Shown here one piece after another: positions 53,628 through 61,935 of a stretch of 64,000 nt of DNA; positions within the stretch are counted from its first letter, which is position 1; the number at the start of each line of letters is the position of its first letter. The stretch is from Rufibacter sp. XAAS-G3-1 (GTDB lineage: Bacteria; Bacteroidota; Bacteroidia; Cytophagales; Hymenobacteraceae), in NCBI RefSeq assembly GCF_013623775.1, contig NZ_JABFAM010000007.1, positions 310,001 through 374,000 on the forward strand, read 5' to 3'. The notes beneath the pieces were generated by a model. That model made no database searches, was not told the origin of the DNA, and saw only the letters and a list, made by a program, of their open reading frames with translations. A program made the position numbers and the translations under genes.

Positions 53628-55718
53628 ATGAAGAAACGTAATCTAATTTGGCTGGCCTCTGCCTTGAGTGGGGTAGTGGCAGCCGGTTGCTCTAAACCAG
53701 CCGTGCAGCAAACGGCCACTACAGACACGGCCGCGGTAAGTCAGTCTGAGCCGGAGGTGAAGGGCGTGGGGCTGAACATGGCCAACCTAGACCGCAGCGT
53801 GTCGCCCTGCGAGGACTTTAACCTATTCGCCAACGGCGGATGGCTGAAAAACAACCCGGTTCCGGCGGCAGAAAGCCGGTGGGGGAGTTTCAACGAGCTC
53901 AGGGATAACAACAACGCCGCATTGCGGGCGGTGGTAGATGCCGCGGTGGCGCAAACCAATGCGCCTAAAGGGTCTAGCTCGCAAATGGTGGGCGATTTCT
54001 ACGCCGCCGGCATGGACTCGGCCGCAATTGAACGGGCGGGCATTTCGCCGCTCAAACCTGAGTTAGACCGTATCAACGCCATCAAAGACCGCGCAAGCTT
54101 GCTGCAGACCATTGCCCGCCAGAAAATGCTGGGCAGCAGCGCCCTGTTTGGGTTTGGGGTAAGCCAAGACCGGAAGAACAGTTCCCGGCACATTGCCAGC
54201 ATTCGGCAGGGCGGCCTTGGTTTGCCCGACCGGGATTATTACCTGAACACCGATGCCCGCTCTAAAAGCGTGCTGGAGGAATACGGGCGCCACGTGGGCC
54301 GCATGTTCCAACTGCTGGGCGACTCTGAGGCCAAGGCCCGGCAGAGCGCCGCCAAAGTGGTAGCCCTGGAAACCCGCCTGGCCAAAGCCTCCATGAGCCG
54401 CGTGCAGCAGCGCGACCCGTACGCCACCTACAACAAGATGAGCATTGCCGAAGTCCAGAAACTGGCCCCCAACTTCAACTGGAACTCTCTGCTGGGCCAT
54501 CTGAACGCGAAAGCAGCCACCGAAATGATTGTGGCTCAGCCTGACTTTTTCAAAGAAGCGAACACCATGCTGGCCGCTGTGCCGGTAGCCGACTGGAAAA
54601 CCTATCTGCGCTGGCACTTGGTACGCAGTACCGCCAATTACCTGCCCATGGCGTTTGTGCAGGAGAGCTTCAACTTCAACAGCAAATTCCTGAACGGCAC
54701 CAAAGAAATGCAGCCGCGCTGGAAACGCATTCTGGGCACCACAGACGCCACCATCGGCGAAGCCCTGGGCCAGGCCTACGTAGAGAAGACCTTCTCGCCA
54801 GAGGCGAAAGCCAAAGCCCTGGAGATGGTGAACAACCTGCGCTCGGCGTTCCAAGAGCACGTGAAGAACCTGGACTGGATGAGCGAGGCTACCAAACAGC
54901 AGGCCCTCACCAAACTGAATGCCTTCGCCGTGAAAATCGGCTATCCAGACAAGTGGCGGGACTACTCGGGACTTGACATCAGCCGCACGTCTTACCTGCA
55001 GAACATGATGAACGCCGCGCAGTGGAACTACCGCCGCAACGTGGCCAAACTGGGCCAGCCGGTAGACCGCACCGAGTGGGGCATGACCCCGCCCACCGTA
55101 AATGCGTACTACAGCCCCAGCATGAACGAGATTGTGTTCCCCGCCGGCATTCTGCAGCCGCCGTTCTTTGACCCCAAAGCCGATGATGCCGTGAACTACG
55201 GGGGCATGGGCGCGGTAATCGGGCACGAACTCACCCACGGCTTTGACGACCAGGGCAGCCAGTTTGACCAGGAAGGCAACCTGCGTGACTGGTGGACGGC
55301 CGAGGACAAAGCCAAATTCAAGCAGCGCACCGACCTGGTAGACCGCCAGTACAGTGCCTACCAGCCCTTAGACAGCGTGTTTGTGAACGGGAAGCTGACC
55401 ATGGGCGAGAACATTGCCGACATTGGGGGCTTGAACATCGCGTTCTCTGCCCTGCAGAAAGCCATCGCCAGCAAAAACGTAGGCAAGATTGACGGGTTCA
55501 CCCCAGACCAGCGTTTCTTCCTGGCCTGGGCCCAGATCTGGCGGAACAACTCTACCCCCGCCGCTTTGCGCCAGCAGGTCCTGACCGACCCGCACTCCCC
55601 GGCCATGTTCCGGATCAACGGGCCGTTGTCCAACATGCCGCAGTTCTACAAAGCCTTCGGCTGCGGCCCGGGCAACAAAATGTACCGCCCAGACGCCCAG
55701 CGCGTGCATATCTGGTAG
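53628..55718 (+). CDS. M13 family zinc metallopeptidase (neprilysin/PepO-like), lipoprotein
   Basis: A 696-residue exported oligopeptidase. A lipobox (VVAAGCSKP, Cys about residue 21) implies membrane anchoring facing the periplasm or outside. The N-terminal M13 domain starts at VSPCEDFNLFANGGWLKNNPVP. The zinc site is GHELTHGFDD (His533, Glu534, His537), with the third ligand in GENIADIGG (Glu594). NAYYSPSMNEIVFPAGILQPPFF just ahead is the family signature. The protein ends CGPGNKMYRPDAQRVHIW, the expected Trp-terminal form. The start at ATG 53628 is preferred over the upstream TTG at 53610. Confidence 0.95.
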   Translation: MKKRNLIWLASALSGVVAAGCSKPAVQQTATTDTAAVSQSEPEVKGVGLNMANLDRSVSPCEDFNLFANGGWLKNNPVPAAESRWGSFNELRDNNNAALRAVVDAAVAQTNAPKGSSSQMVGDFYAAGMDSAAIERAGISPLKPELDRINAIKDRASLLQTIARQKMLGSSALFGFGVSQDRKNSSRHIASIRQGGLGLPDRDYYLNTDARSKSVLEEYGRHVGRMFQLLGDSEAKARQSAAKVVALETRLAKASMSRVQQRDPYATYNKMSIAEVQKLAPNFNWNSLLGHLNAKAATEMIVAQPDFFKEANTMLAAVPVADWKTYLRWHLVRSTANYLPMAFVQESFNFNSKFLNGTKEMQPRWKRILGTTDATIGEALGQAYVEKTFSPEAKAKALEMVNNLRSAFQEHVKNLDWMSEATKQQALTKLNAFAVKIGYPDKWRDYSGLDISRTSYLQNMMNAAQWNYRRNVAKLGQPVDRTEWGMTPPTVNAYYSPSMNEIVFPAGILQPPFFDPKADDAVNYGGMGAVIGHELTHGFDDQGSQFDQEGNLRDWWTAEDKAKFKQRTDLVDRQYSAYQPLDSVFVNGKLTMGENIADIGGLNIAFSALQKAIASKNVGKIDGFTPDQRFFLAWAQIWRNNSTPAALRQQVLTDPHSPAMFRINGPLSNMPQFYKAFGCGPGNKMYRPDAQRVHIW

Positions 55719-55753
55719 ATTCCGTTTTCGGGCTATTTTAGCTAAAACACAGG

Positions 55754-55787
55754 AAAAGCGCACCTCAGACCTGGGGTGCGCTTTTTT
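55754..55787 (+). terminator. Terminator after the M13 peptidase gene
   Basis: AAAAGCGCACC and GGTGCGCTTTT, 11-bp arms with a ten-base loop, followed by more T residues. A GTTTT-type hairpin remnant lies just ahead at 55722-55750. Between here and 56169 there is only a GGGCAACC/GGTTGCCC hairpin (56060-56080) and another GTTTT-type unit (about 56098-56135); no gene. Confidence 0.85.
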
Positions 55788-56169
55788 CTTGGGCAGATAG
55801 GAGTGGAGATGTGCGTCTTTGGGCTGATGTTGTAAGTAGACTTCCTCTCCTGGGAAAATATTGTTGGGTACTGCCCTTCCGGAGTTCTAACCACTCGGTT
55901 GGCTTTTTCAGATTTATCAATCCCGAACAGCGCCATTCGTAAAAGCTTCCCTACAAGATGAGCCTGGGAGGGGTGGGGGTGGGTTTACGTTTCCGGGAGT
56001 AGTTGCGCCGGGCCAGTGAAACGAGGAAGATGCGTACTGGCGACCGCCACAAAAGAAAAGGGCAACCACAAGGGTTGCCCCTGCGTTCGAGAGGGTCTGT
56101 TTTTGGCCTGTTTTTAGAAATTCAGGCTAAATACGGGTACAAGCCTGAAAACTAACAGGAAAGGGGGGC

Positions 56170-56329
56170 TAAGTACGCGGACAAAATTAGGTTGACGTAC
56201 TCTTTTGGCTTCCTCCTGGAAGGATCTTGGTGGCGAACGGCACTAGCGCTCCATCAAAGCTATTCTAGTTTGCCCACCAGATCCTTCCAGGAGGACAAAC
56301 AGTATTAAGGAATGCTGTCTCCGTGCTTA
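56170..56329 (+). repeat. 160-bp foldback element, family B, abutting the cyclophilin stop codon
   Basis: Left end TAAGTACGCGGACAAAATTA is identical to that of the 19631 copy. The right end reads TGTCTCCGTGCTTA. Read on the minus strand, the cyclophilin TAA is followed at once by the element's TAA. GGAAGGATCTTGG faces CCAGATCCTTCC in the middle. Confidence 0.85.
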
Positions 56330-57085
56330 TTACCGGATCACCCGTACTTTCATTCCTATATCTTTTATGGGCCATTTCTGTTGGTCTACGGGTACGGCGG
56401 CAATGCTGTCCACCACTTCCAGGCCTTCCAGCACTTCGCCAATGATGGTGAAGGTCTGATCCAGGTTGGGCGCGCCGCCCTGGGTGCGGTACACCTGTTT
56501 TTGCGCGGGCGTCAGGTTCAGCTTAAATTCCTTGATGTTGGCCTCTAGTTCGTAGCCGGGCAGTGGGTGGCCCTGCACTATGTAGAAGTCTTTGTTGGAC
56601 GACATCCGCTCGGGGTTTTCTTCATCGCCGTAGCGGGCCATGCCTACGGCTCCCCGTTTGTGGAAGTAATGCGGTTTTATCTCCGGCGGAATCCGGTACG
56701 TGCCTATTTTCATGGTCTGGAAATCTGACCTTCCGCCCTGGATCATGAAATCTTTCTCCACCCTGAAGAAGACCGTCTTGTCAAAGAACCCGTAGTTGGC
56801 TAGCCGCACGAAGTTGGCCCGGTGCAGGGGAGTGTCTTGGTACAGCCTGATCTTGATATCGCCTTTGGGCGTGCTGATGAGCACCAGGGTATCATGGGGG
56901 TGCGCCTGCCCATAGGCGGTGAGGGAATCCACCACGGTTTCCTGGGTGAGGATGGCCGGGGCCGGTGGGGGAGTGGGTTCCTGGGCTACGGCGGGCTGCT
57001 CCTGTTTCTGCTGGCAGGCTCCCAACCAAACCAGACCTAAAAGGAGCGAAAACATTGTACTACCAAAGGCTCTAAAACGAAACAT
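56330..57085 (-). CDS. Peptidyl-prolyl cis-trans isomerase, cyclophilin type, lipoprotein
   Basis: A 251-residue exported PPIase that should assist folding in the periplasm. The signal ends at WLGACQQK (acylated Cys about residue 24), followed by a Gln/Pro/Glu-rich linker (EQPAVAQEPTPPPAPAIL). The cyclophilin domain starts at GDIKIRLYQDTPLHRANFVRLANYGFFDKTVFFRV and has FMIQGGRSD and TIIGEVLEGLEVVDSIAAVP in the right order. An insertion near 135-170 (MARYGDEENPERMSSNKDFYIVQG) replaces the usual GMANSGPNTNGSQFF stretch but is still recognisable. ATG at 57085 or, ten codons later, at 57055 could be the start. Confidence 0.9.
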   Translation of the reverse strand: MFRFRAFGSTMFSLLLGLVWLGACQQKQEQPAVAQEPTPPPAPAILTQETVVDSLTAYGQAHPHDTLVLISTPKGDIKIRLYQDTPLHRANFVRLANYGFFDKTVFFRVEKDFMIQGGRSDFQTMKIGTYRIPPEIKPHYFHKRGAVGMARYGDEENPERMSSNKDFYIVQGHPLPGYELEANIKEFKLNLTPAQKQVYRTQGGAPNLDQTFTIIGEVLEGLEVVDSIAAVPVDQQKWPIKDIGMKVRVIR

Positions 57086-57369
57086 CTTCTTTCTGTTAAC
57101 TGCTTTTTGGGGTTGGTAAAGCTAGAAGAAGCAACGCAGAATCCCAAAAGCTGCCCGGGGTTCCATTTCCTTCTCCTTTTATTCCGGTTTTGGCCGGTAT
57201 TCAGACGGTAGCGGAGTATAGTAAAATTCTATATAAAAGTGCCTTGAACGTAGAAAATAATTGAAAGATTCACAGGTTTTAGGTTGAGAATGGGATTTCT
57301 TCTTTCTATCTTGGATGACATTTAACCCTGTGTGTCACTTACTTGTAACAGTTAAAACAAATTTTGTCT

Positions 57370-58587
57370 ATGTTTAAAAATTACTTTTCCCGTCCCCCAT
57401 TCAAAATGCTGATTGGAGCCGCGGTCATCGCTTCTTCCTGTACGTTCCAAAGCTGCGAACAGGTAGAAGATGCCGTGCAGCCAGAAGAAGTAGTGGGTAT
57501 CTCTGACAGCGGTAACCTCATTGCCGGTAAATACATTGTCGTGCTCAAGAAAGAGAGCGGCCTGCGCGTGGCAGAAAATGCCTCTTACCCAGAGCGGTTG
57601 CGCCAGGTGAAAAGCTTTGGGCAGCAGATTCTGCGGGAGCGGGGCATGGATCCCGAAGCCATTGAGTTGTCCTACGGGAAAGCCATCCAAGGCTTCGCGG
57701 CTAGCCTTTCTGAGGCTGAGGCAGAAAAACTGCGCCGTGACCCACGGGTAGCGTATATTGAGCAGGACAAAGTGATAAGTTTAGGGAAACCAGGCGGAAG
57801 CGGGACTGCCCCGGCCGCGCAGGAAGTACCTTATGGCATTACCCGCGTAGGGTACGCGAGCGGTGTTGGTAAAACCGCCTGGGTTATTGACTCAGGAATT
57901 GATTTAGACCACCCAGACCTTACCGTTGACGTGGCCCGCAGCCGCACCTTCATCACTTCAGGCCAGGATGCGCGCAGTGCCGATGACGGGAACGGACACG
58001 GAACGCACGTAGCCGGCACCATTGCGGCCAAAAACAACACCATTGGGGTAGTTGGCGTAGCCTTCGGGGCTACCGTGGTAGCCGTAAAGGTGCTTAACTC
58101 CCAGGGAAGTGGTTCAAACTCTGGCGTGATTGCCGGTATAGACTATGTAGGCGCTAACGGGAAACCCGGCGATGTCGCCAATATGAGCCTGGGTGGCGGC
58201 GTCTCTACTGCTCTGGATGCGGCGGTTGTAAACGCGGCCAAAGGCGGGGTCATCTTCTGCCTGGCTTCCGGCAACGAAACCGATGATGCGAACAACCATT
58301 CTCCGGCCCGGGCCAACGGGGTGAACGTGTACACCATCTCGGCCATGAATAACACCGATACCTGGGCATCGTTCTCCAACTACGGCAACCCGCCCGTTGA
58401 TTTCTGCGCACCTGGTGTCAGTATCAAGTCTACCTGGAAAGCTGGTGGGTACAATACCATCAGTGGTACGTCTATGGCCACGCCGCACGCGGCGGGCGTC
58501 ATGCTGCTCACGGGCGGTAAGCCAACCACCAGTGGTTTTGTGAAAAATGACCCAGACGGTAACGCAGATCCCATCATTCACTTATAG
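57370..58587 (+). CDS. S8 family serine peptidase (subtilisin-like) with I9 prodomain, lipoprotein
   Basis: A 405-residue exported protease. The signal and lipobox region (GAAVIASSCTFQSCE) has two candidate acylated cysteines, at 24 and 29. An inhibitor I9-like prodomain runs from GKYIVVLKKES to VAYIEQDK (about 53-133). The catalytic triad is Asp174 (VIDSGIDLDH), His210 (NGHGTHVAGT) and Ser368 (SGTSMATPHAAGV), with oxyanion Asn312 in ASGNE. The chain ends about 37 residues after the serine, shorter than many S8 proteases but complete. ATG 57370 is preferred over the TTG two codons earlier. Confidence 0.93.
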   Translation: MFKNYFSRPPFKMLIGAAVIASSCTFQSCEQVEDAVQPEEVVGISDSGNLIAGKYIVVLKKESGLRVAENASYPERLRQVKSFGQQILRERGMDPEAIELSYGKAIQGFAASLSEAEAEKLRRDPRVAYIEQDKVISLGKPGGSGTAPAAQEVPYGITRVGYASGVGKTAWVIDSGIDLDHPDLTVDVARSRTFITSGQDARSADDGNGHGTHVAGTIAAKNNTIGVVGVAFGATVVAVKVLNSQGSGSNSGVIAGIDYVGANGKPGDVANMSLGGGVSTALDAAVVNAAKGGVIFCLASGNETDDANNHSPARANGVNVYTISAMNNTDTWASFSNYGNPPVDFCAPGVSIKSTWKAGGYNTISGTSMATPHAAGVMLLTGGKPTTSGFVKNDPDGNADPIIHL

Positions 58588-58603
58588 TTTTCGAGCTTCA
58601 TTG

Positions 58604-58637
58604 AAAAGGCCGCCCCTGAACCAAGGGCGGCCTTTTG
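58604..58637 (+). terminator. Terminator after the S8 peptidase gene
   Basis: AAAAGGCCGCCC and GGGCGGCCTTTT, a 12-bp GC-rich stem with a T-rich tail, 16 bases after the stop. Confidence 0.88.
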
Positions 58638-58722
58638 TTTTTGGGCTCTTTTTGAGAAAACAGAGGCAAAACAGAAGAAGTGAAAGAGGTGCTAGCGTTT
58701 TGCAAACACGCTTCATGCCCCA

Positions 58723-58774
58723 CGTCGCTGGTTTTAGGGCTGTTTTTCTGAAAACAGCCCTAAAACCAGCGACG
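58723..58774 (+). repeat. GTTTT-type hairpin with 24-bp perfect arms, at the xseB 3' end
   Basis: CGTCGCTGGTTTTAGGGCTG... and its exact complement, around a four-base loop. It lies two bases from the xseB stop and between convergent genes, so it likely terminates both directions. Confidence 0.88.
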
Positions 58775-58776
58775 CT

Positions 58777-58989
58777 TTACTCCGCCTTGGGGTCTTCGCA
58801 GTTGATGTCTTTGAATACCTGGCTGATGGCGTCTTCGGCGTTGCGGAGCTTCTGCTTGCACAGCTTAAGCAGTTCTGACGACCGCTGTACTTTTTGGGTC
58901 AGTTCGTCTACGTCAACGTCATCGTTCTCAATGGCTTTTAAGATGGTCTCTAATTCCTGGGTGGCTTGTTTATAGGTAAGGTTGCTCAT
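58777..58989 (-). CDS. xseB: Exodeoxyribonuclease VII small subunit
   Basis: A 70-residue protein that pairs with XseA to form the nuclease that degrades single-stranded DNA from both ends. TYKQATQELETILKAIENDDVDVDELTQKVQRSSELLKLCKQKLR is the whole XseB helical-hairpin domain. It follows xseA on the same strand, separated by 121 bases that contain a heptanucleotide foldback. Confidence 0.93.
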   Translation of the reverse strand: MSNLTYKQATQELETILKAIENDDVDVDELTQKVQRSSELLKLCKQKLRNAEDAISQVFKDINCEDPKAE

Positions 58990-58997
58990 GGCTAGGT

Positions 58998-59101
58998 AAT
59001 TAAGAATTAAGAATTAGGAATTAAGAACTAGAAAAGTGTTGAAGTGGTAATGGATGCTTTGTAGCAGCGTATGCCCGATTCTTAATTCTTAATTCCTGAT
59101 T
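58998..59101 (+). repeat. Inverted heptanucleotide repeats (AATTAAG)n ... (CTTAATT)n between xseA and xseB
   Basis: Four AATTAAG-type units at 58998-59025 face two CTTAATT units plus CCTGATT at 59081-59101. They could form a long AT-rich hairpin in the xseAB transcript. Confidence 0.75.
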
Positions 59102-59110
59102 TATTTACGG

Positions 59111-60691
59111 TTAGTCAAAAAGGTCTGGTTCTTTGGTTTTGGTGACTTTACTGAGCACGGAGCCGGCCAATAGGCGGGTTTGCAAGACATTGCCGGGGGT
59201 TACCTGATCCAGGGAACGCAGCAGTTTGCCGTTGACGTAGGTGAGCGTGTAGCCGCGCATGAGCATGATCTCGGGGTCATGGGATTTGACATCCATCTCC
59301 AGAAGCTGCAACTGGTGCCCTTTGATCTGCAACTGGTCTTTGGCCCCGTACAACAAACGCTGTTGGTTTTTCTGGAAAATCATCTGGGCCTTCTGAATGC
59401 GCTGCTTGGAAAACAGTTGCAGGCAATGCTCTACGTGCGTCAGTTTGCGCTGGCCCGCTTCCAGTTTTTTGAGGCTGTTGGTTTCCAGGTGCACCAGGTA
59501 TTTCTGCTGTTTGGTTTCCTTTACCCGCAACAATTGCTCTACCGAATGGGTGAGCCGCAGTTCTTCGCACATCACGTGCCGCTGCTCTTCGGTCAGGAAT
59601 TTCTGGGGCTTGTCAGACAGGGTGCGGGTCTGGCATTCCAATTGGTGCTGCTTGCGGTGTAAATACAGGTTGGTGTTTTGCTGCACCTGCGCGGCCAATA
59701 AGGCAACCCGGCGTTCGGCGGCGACTGCCAAGGCCGTGGCCGCGTCTCTTATCTGTAAAAACACTTCCTCCACAGAGGCCTCAAACACCGCTAACTGGTC
59801 AATCAGGAAAGCCGCTACCGCCGTAGGGGTTTTCAAAGGGGTATGGGCCACTAAATCGGTGATGGATTCGTCGCGCTCGTGCCCGATGCCGGTGAGCACC
59901 GGCAAAGGCATCTGGGCCACGGCCGAAGCCAGCTCATAATGGTCGAAACACAGCAAATCGGTCTGGGAACCGCCGCCCCTGATGATGACTACCGCATCAA
60001 ACGCCTGCCGCTGCAAACTCACCCTAGACAAAGCTGCCTTGACGGAAGAAACCGCTTCCATGCCCTGCACGCTCGCCTCAAAAAGGGTCAGCTTGAAATC
60101 ATAGCCGAAGGGGTTGTTCTGGAGTTGCGCTACAAAGTCCTGGTACCCGGCCGCTGTGGGCGACGAGATAACCGCTAACCGTTGCGGCACCTGGGGCAGC
60201 ACTTGTTTGGCGTTCAGGTCAAAGAGGCCTTCGGTTTGCAGGCGGGCAATGGTTTCCTGCCGCTGCCGGGCCAAATCACCCAAGGTATAGGTGGGATCAA
60301 TGTCATGGATGTCCAGGCTGAACCCGTACAGTTCATGGAACCGGGGGCTGGCATTGAACAGGATTTTAAGGCCAGCCCTGAGCGGATGCCCGGTTTGGGC
60401 TTCAAAGTACTGGGCAATCTCCTGGTACTGGCGTTTCCAGACGGTGCCGCGGGCCTGGGCCGTGAGGGTGCTTTTGGAGCCGGGTTCTTTGTCGGTGAGG
60501 GTGAGGTAGCAGTGGCCGCTTTGGTGGTGCACCCGGGCCTCCGAGATCTCCGCAATAATCCAGTACTTGTTGGGCAGGGCATTCTCAATCTCCTCGCGCA
60601 ACCTCCGGTTGAACTCGTAGAGCGTGAAAGGCCTGTTGGTACTTACGGTAAACGAAATCTCTTCCCTGCTCCTCTGAAAATTTGTCCCCAT
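59111..60691 (-). CDS. xseA: Exodeoxyribonuclease VII large subunit
   Basis: The catalytic subunit of exonuclease VII, 526 residues, longer than the enterobacterial enzyme (about 450). An N-terminal OB-fold (FTLYEFNRRLREEIENALPNKYWIIAEISEARVHHQSGHCYLTLTDKE, about 21-70) precedes the core with LAVISSPTAAGYQDF (about 165-179), VVIIRGGGSQTDLLCFDHYELA and GIGHERDESITDLVAHTPLKTPTAVAAFL, all typical. A long coiled-coil segment (about 330-460) and a C-terminal RGYTLTYVNGKLLRS motif complete it. The extra length lies mainly in the coiled coil. Confidence 0.93.
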   Translation of the reverse strand: MGTNFQRSREEISFTVSTNRPFTLYEFNRRLREEIENALPNKYWIIAEISEARVHHQSGHCYLTLTDKEPGSKSTLTAQARGTVWKRQYQEIAQYFEAQTGHPLRAGLKILFNASPRFHELYGFSLDIHDIDPTYTLGDLARQRQETIARLQTEGLFDLNAKQVLPQVPQRLAVISSPTAAGYQDFVAQLQNNPFGYDFKLTLFEASVQGMEAVSSVKAALSRVSLQRQAFDAVVIIRGGGSQTDLLCFDHYELASAVAQMPLPVLTGIGHERDESITDLVAHTPLKTPTAVAAFLIDQLAVFEASVEEVFLQIRDAATALAVAAERRVALLAAQVQQNTNLYLHRKQHQLECQTRTLSDKPQKFLTEEQRHVMCEELRLTHSVEQLLRVKETKQQKYLVHLETNSLKKLEAGQRKLTHVEHCLQLFSKQRIQKAQMIFQKNQQRLLYGAKDQLQIKGHQLQLLEMDVKSHDPEIMLMRGYTLTYVNGKLLRSLDQVTPGNVLQTRLLAGSVLSKVTKTKEPDLFD

Positions 60692-60875
60692 GCCGTGTGC
60701 GCTCCTCTTTATTTCAGTGTGCTAAAATTACGGTTTTTATGTGTGCCGCCAATTATTTTGCTAAAAATTTAAGCATTTTGCTTGTGCTCTTTTAGCCCTC
60801 GGCAAGTGACGGTACACCAAGTACGGTTCTTCCTCTAAGTAAAGCAATTTTACTTGATTTCTGATGCCTAGGCTG

Positions 60876-61040
60876 AGAGCATGTTTGAATTTCATTTTTG
60901 CGCTGCAAACAACCATGGGAAAAGCCTGCGGAAGCGTTTTTCTGGTCATCTTCGCCGGCAAACCTCAAATTTAAACAAGCTTTAAAGCCAGAATGATTTG
61001 GTGCTAGATTTTGGAACCTGGACAAATTCAAACATGCTCT
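60876..61040 (+). repeat. MITE-like element, family C, copy 1, with 17-bp perfect inverted ends
   Basis: AGAGCATGTTTGAATTT (60876-60892) and its exact complement AAATTCAAACATGCTCT (61024-61040). The body contains TTTGCGCTGCAAACAACCAT and GCGGAAGCGTTTTTCTGG, matching 17254-17415 in the opposite orientation. An internal AAATTTAAACAAGCTTT near 60970-60986 looks like a second, older end, so the element may be composite. Its right edge overlaps the TAG stop of the methyltransferase gene (61039-61041). The rest of the 347-base gap (60692-61038) holds no gene. Confidence 0.85.
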
Positions 61041-61737
61041 AAGGTTTTTTCAATAAGGTAACGCAGTCTGAGTCTGTGGTGGAGAAAGAGAAGACTTCTG
61101 AGTGAACTACCTGGAACCCGTATTTTTCAGAGAGAGAGCAAAACAAAGACTTGGTCATGTAGTTTCTCCAGCCTGGGTTGTCAGAGAATTTACCTCCAGG
61201 GTTTTTGTCATAATTTGAATGGTGGAATAGGGCATAAGCGCCAGGCTTGAGTACCCTGTAACTATCAGCTAGGTAAGATTCTACGGCCTCTTTTTCAAAG
61301 TGAACCATGGCATCATACGAGAAGACCGCCGTGAGCGCGTTGTCTTTGATCCTGTCCACCGGTATCCCAAGGCCACTTTGATGATGGATGTACTCTACAT
61401 CTTTTTGGTTGCCAAATCTCTGCTCTGCCAAATCTAAAGCCGCTTTAGAAGTGTCTAAGAGATACAGCTTTTCTATCTTATCTGAAACTTGCGCAGAATG
61501 TCTTCCGGTTCCACACGCTATTTCAAGGGTGTATTTTAAATCTAACGTTTGAAACAGCTTGCAGAATACCGTATTTTCTTCCCAAAAGACCTTAATCCAA
61601 TCTTCCTGATCTGCGCTTGCGTAGTACTCAAAATCAGGGCCTCCTTTTTCCCAGAACGAAATAACCCTTTTAGTGGCGTTCTTCTCCGTGGGGAAGTGGA
61701 TAGCCATGTACTTCTTTACTTTTTTTATAAGACGCAT
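61039..61737 (-). CDS. Class I SAM-dependent methyltransferase
   Basis: A 232-residue cytoplasmic methyltransferase. Motif I is LEIACGTGRHSAQ near 70-82, with the acidic residue after strand 2 in LYLLDTSKAAL. The motif IV region is AVFSYDAMVHFEKEAVESYLADSYRVLKPGAYALFHHSNY. FHHSNYDKNPGGKFSDNPGWRNYMTKS near 163-190 is less standard, and the substrate is unknown. The N-terminus is basic (MRLIKKVKKY); a shorter form could start at Met11. The stop codon is shared with the end of a MITE, which suggests that the insertion may have reset the C-terminus. Confidence 0.85.
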   Translation of the reverse strand: MRLIKKVKKYMAIHFPTEKNATKRVISFWEKGGPDFEYYASADQEDWIKVFWEENTVFCKLFQTLDLKYTLEIACGTGRHSAQVSDKIEKLYLLDTSKAALDLAEQRFGNQKDVEYIHHQSGLGIPVDRIKDNALTAVFSYDAMVHFEKEAVESYLADSYRVLKPGAYALFHHSNYDKNPGGKFSDNPGWRNYMTKSLFCSLSEKYGFQVVHSEVFSFSTTDSDCVTLLKKP

Positions 61738-61935
61738 AGAAAACTATTTAGCTCTGTAAAGTAAGAATTTTCTTCTGAAGAAGAGTAGGTTTGTACCTTA
61801 TGGGTAGATTAGGTTCTGAATCAGGTGAATTTGTTCTAAAAGTACAAATCCTTGCAAGGGGTCTTCCCGTTCTAAGAATCATTCCTACCTTTATTGCTAG
61901 AAGGTTTCAGGAACCACGCACATCCATACTACTCT

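Noticed and set aside
54063-55238. 391-codon ORF antisense to the M13 peptidase gene
   Set aside because: Long open antisense frames arise here from codon bias. The sense protein has all catalytic motifs, and the antisense product is rich in His, Gly, Val and Gln without domains.
60214-60588. 124-codon ORF antisense-like within xseA, rich in Pro/Ser/Thr
   Set aside because: It is an alternative frame of the intact exonuclease VII large subunit gene on the same strand.
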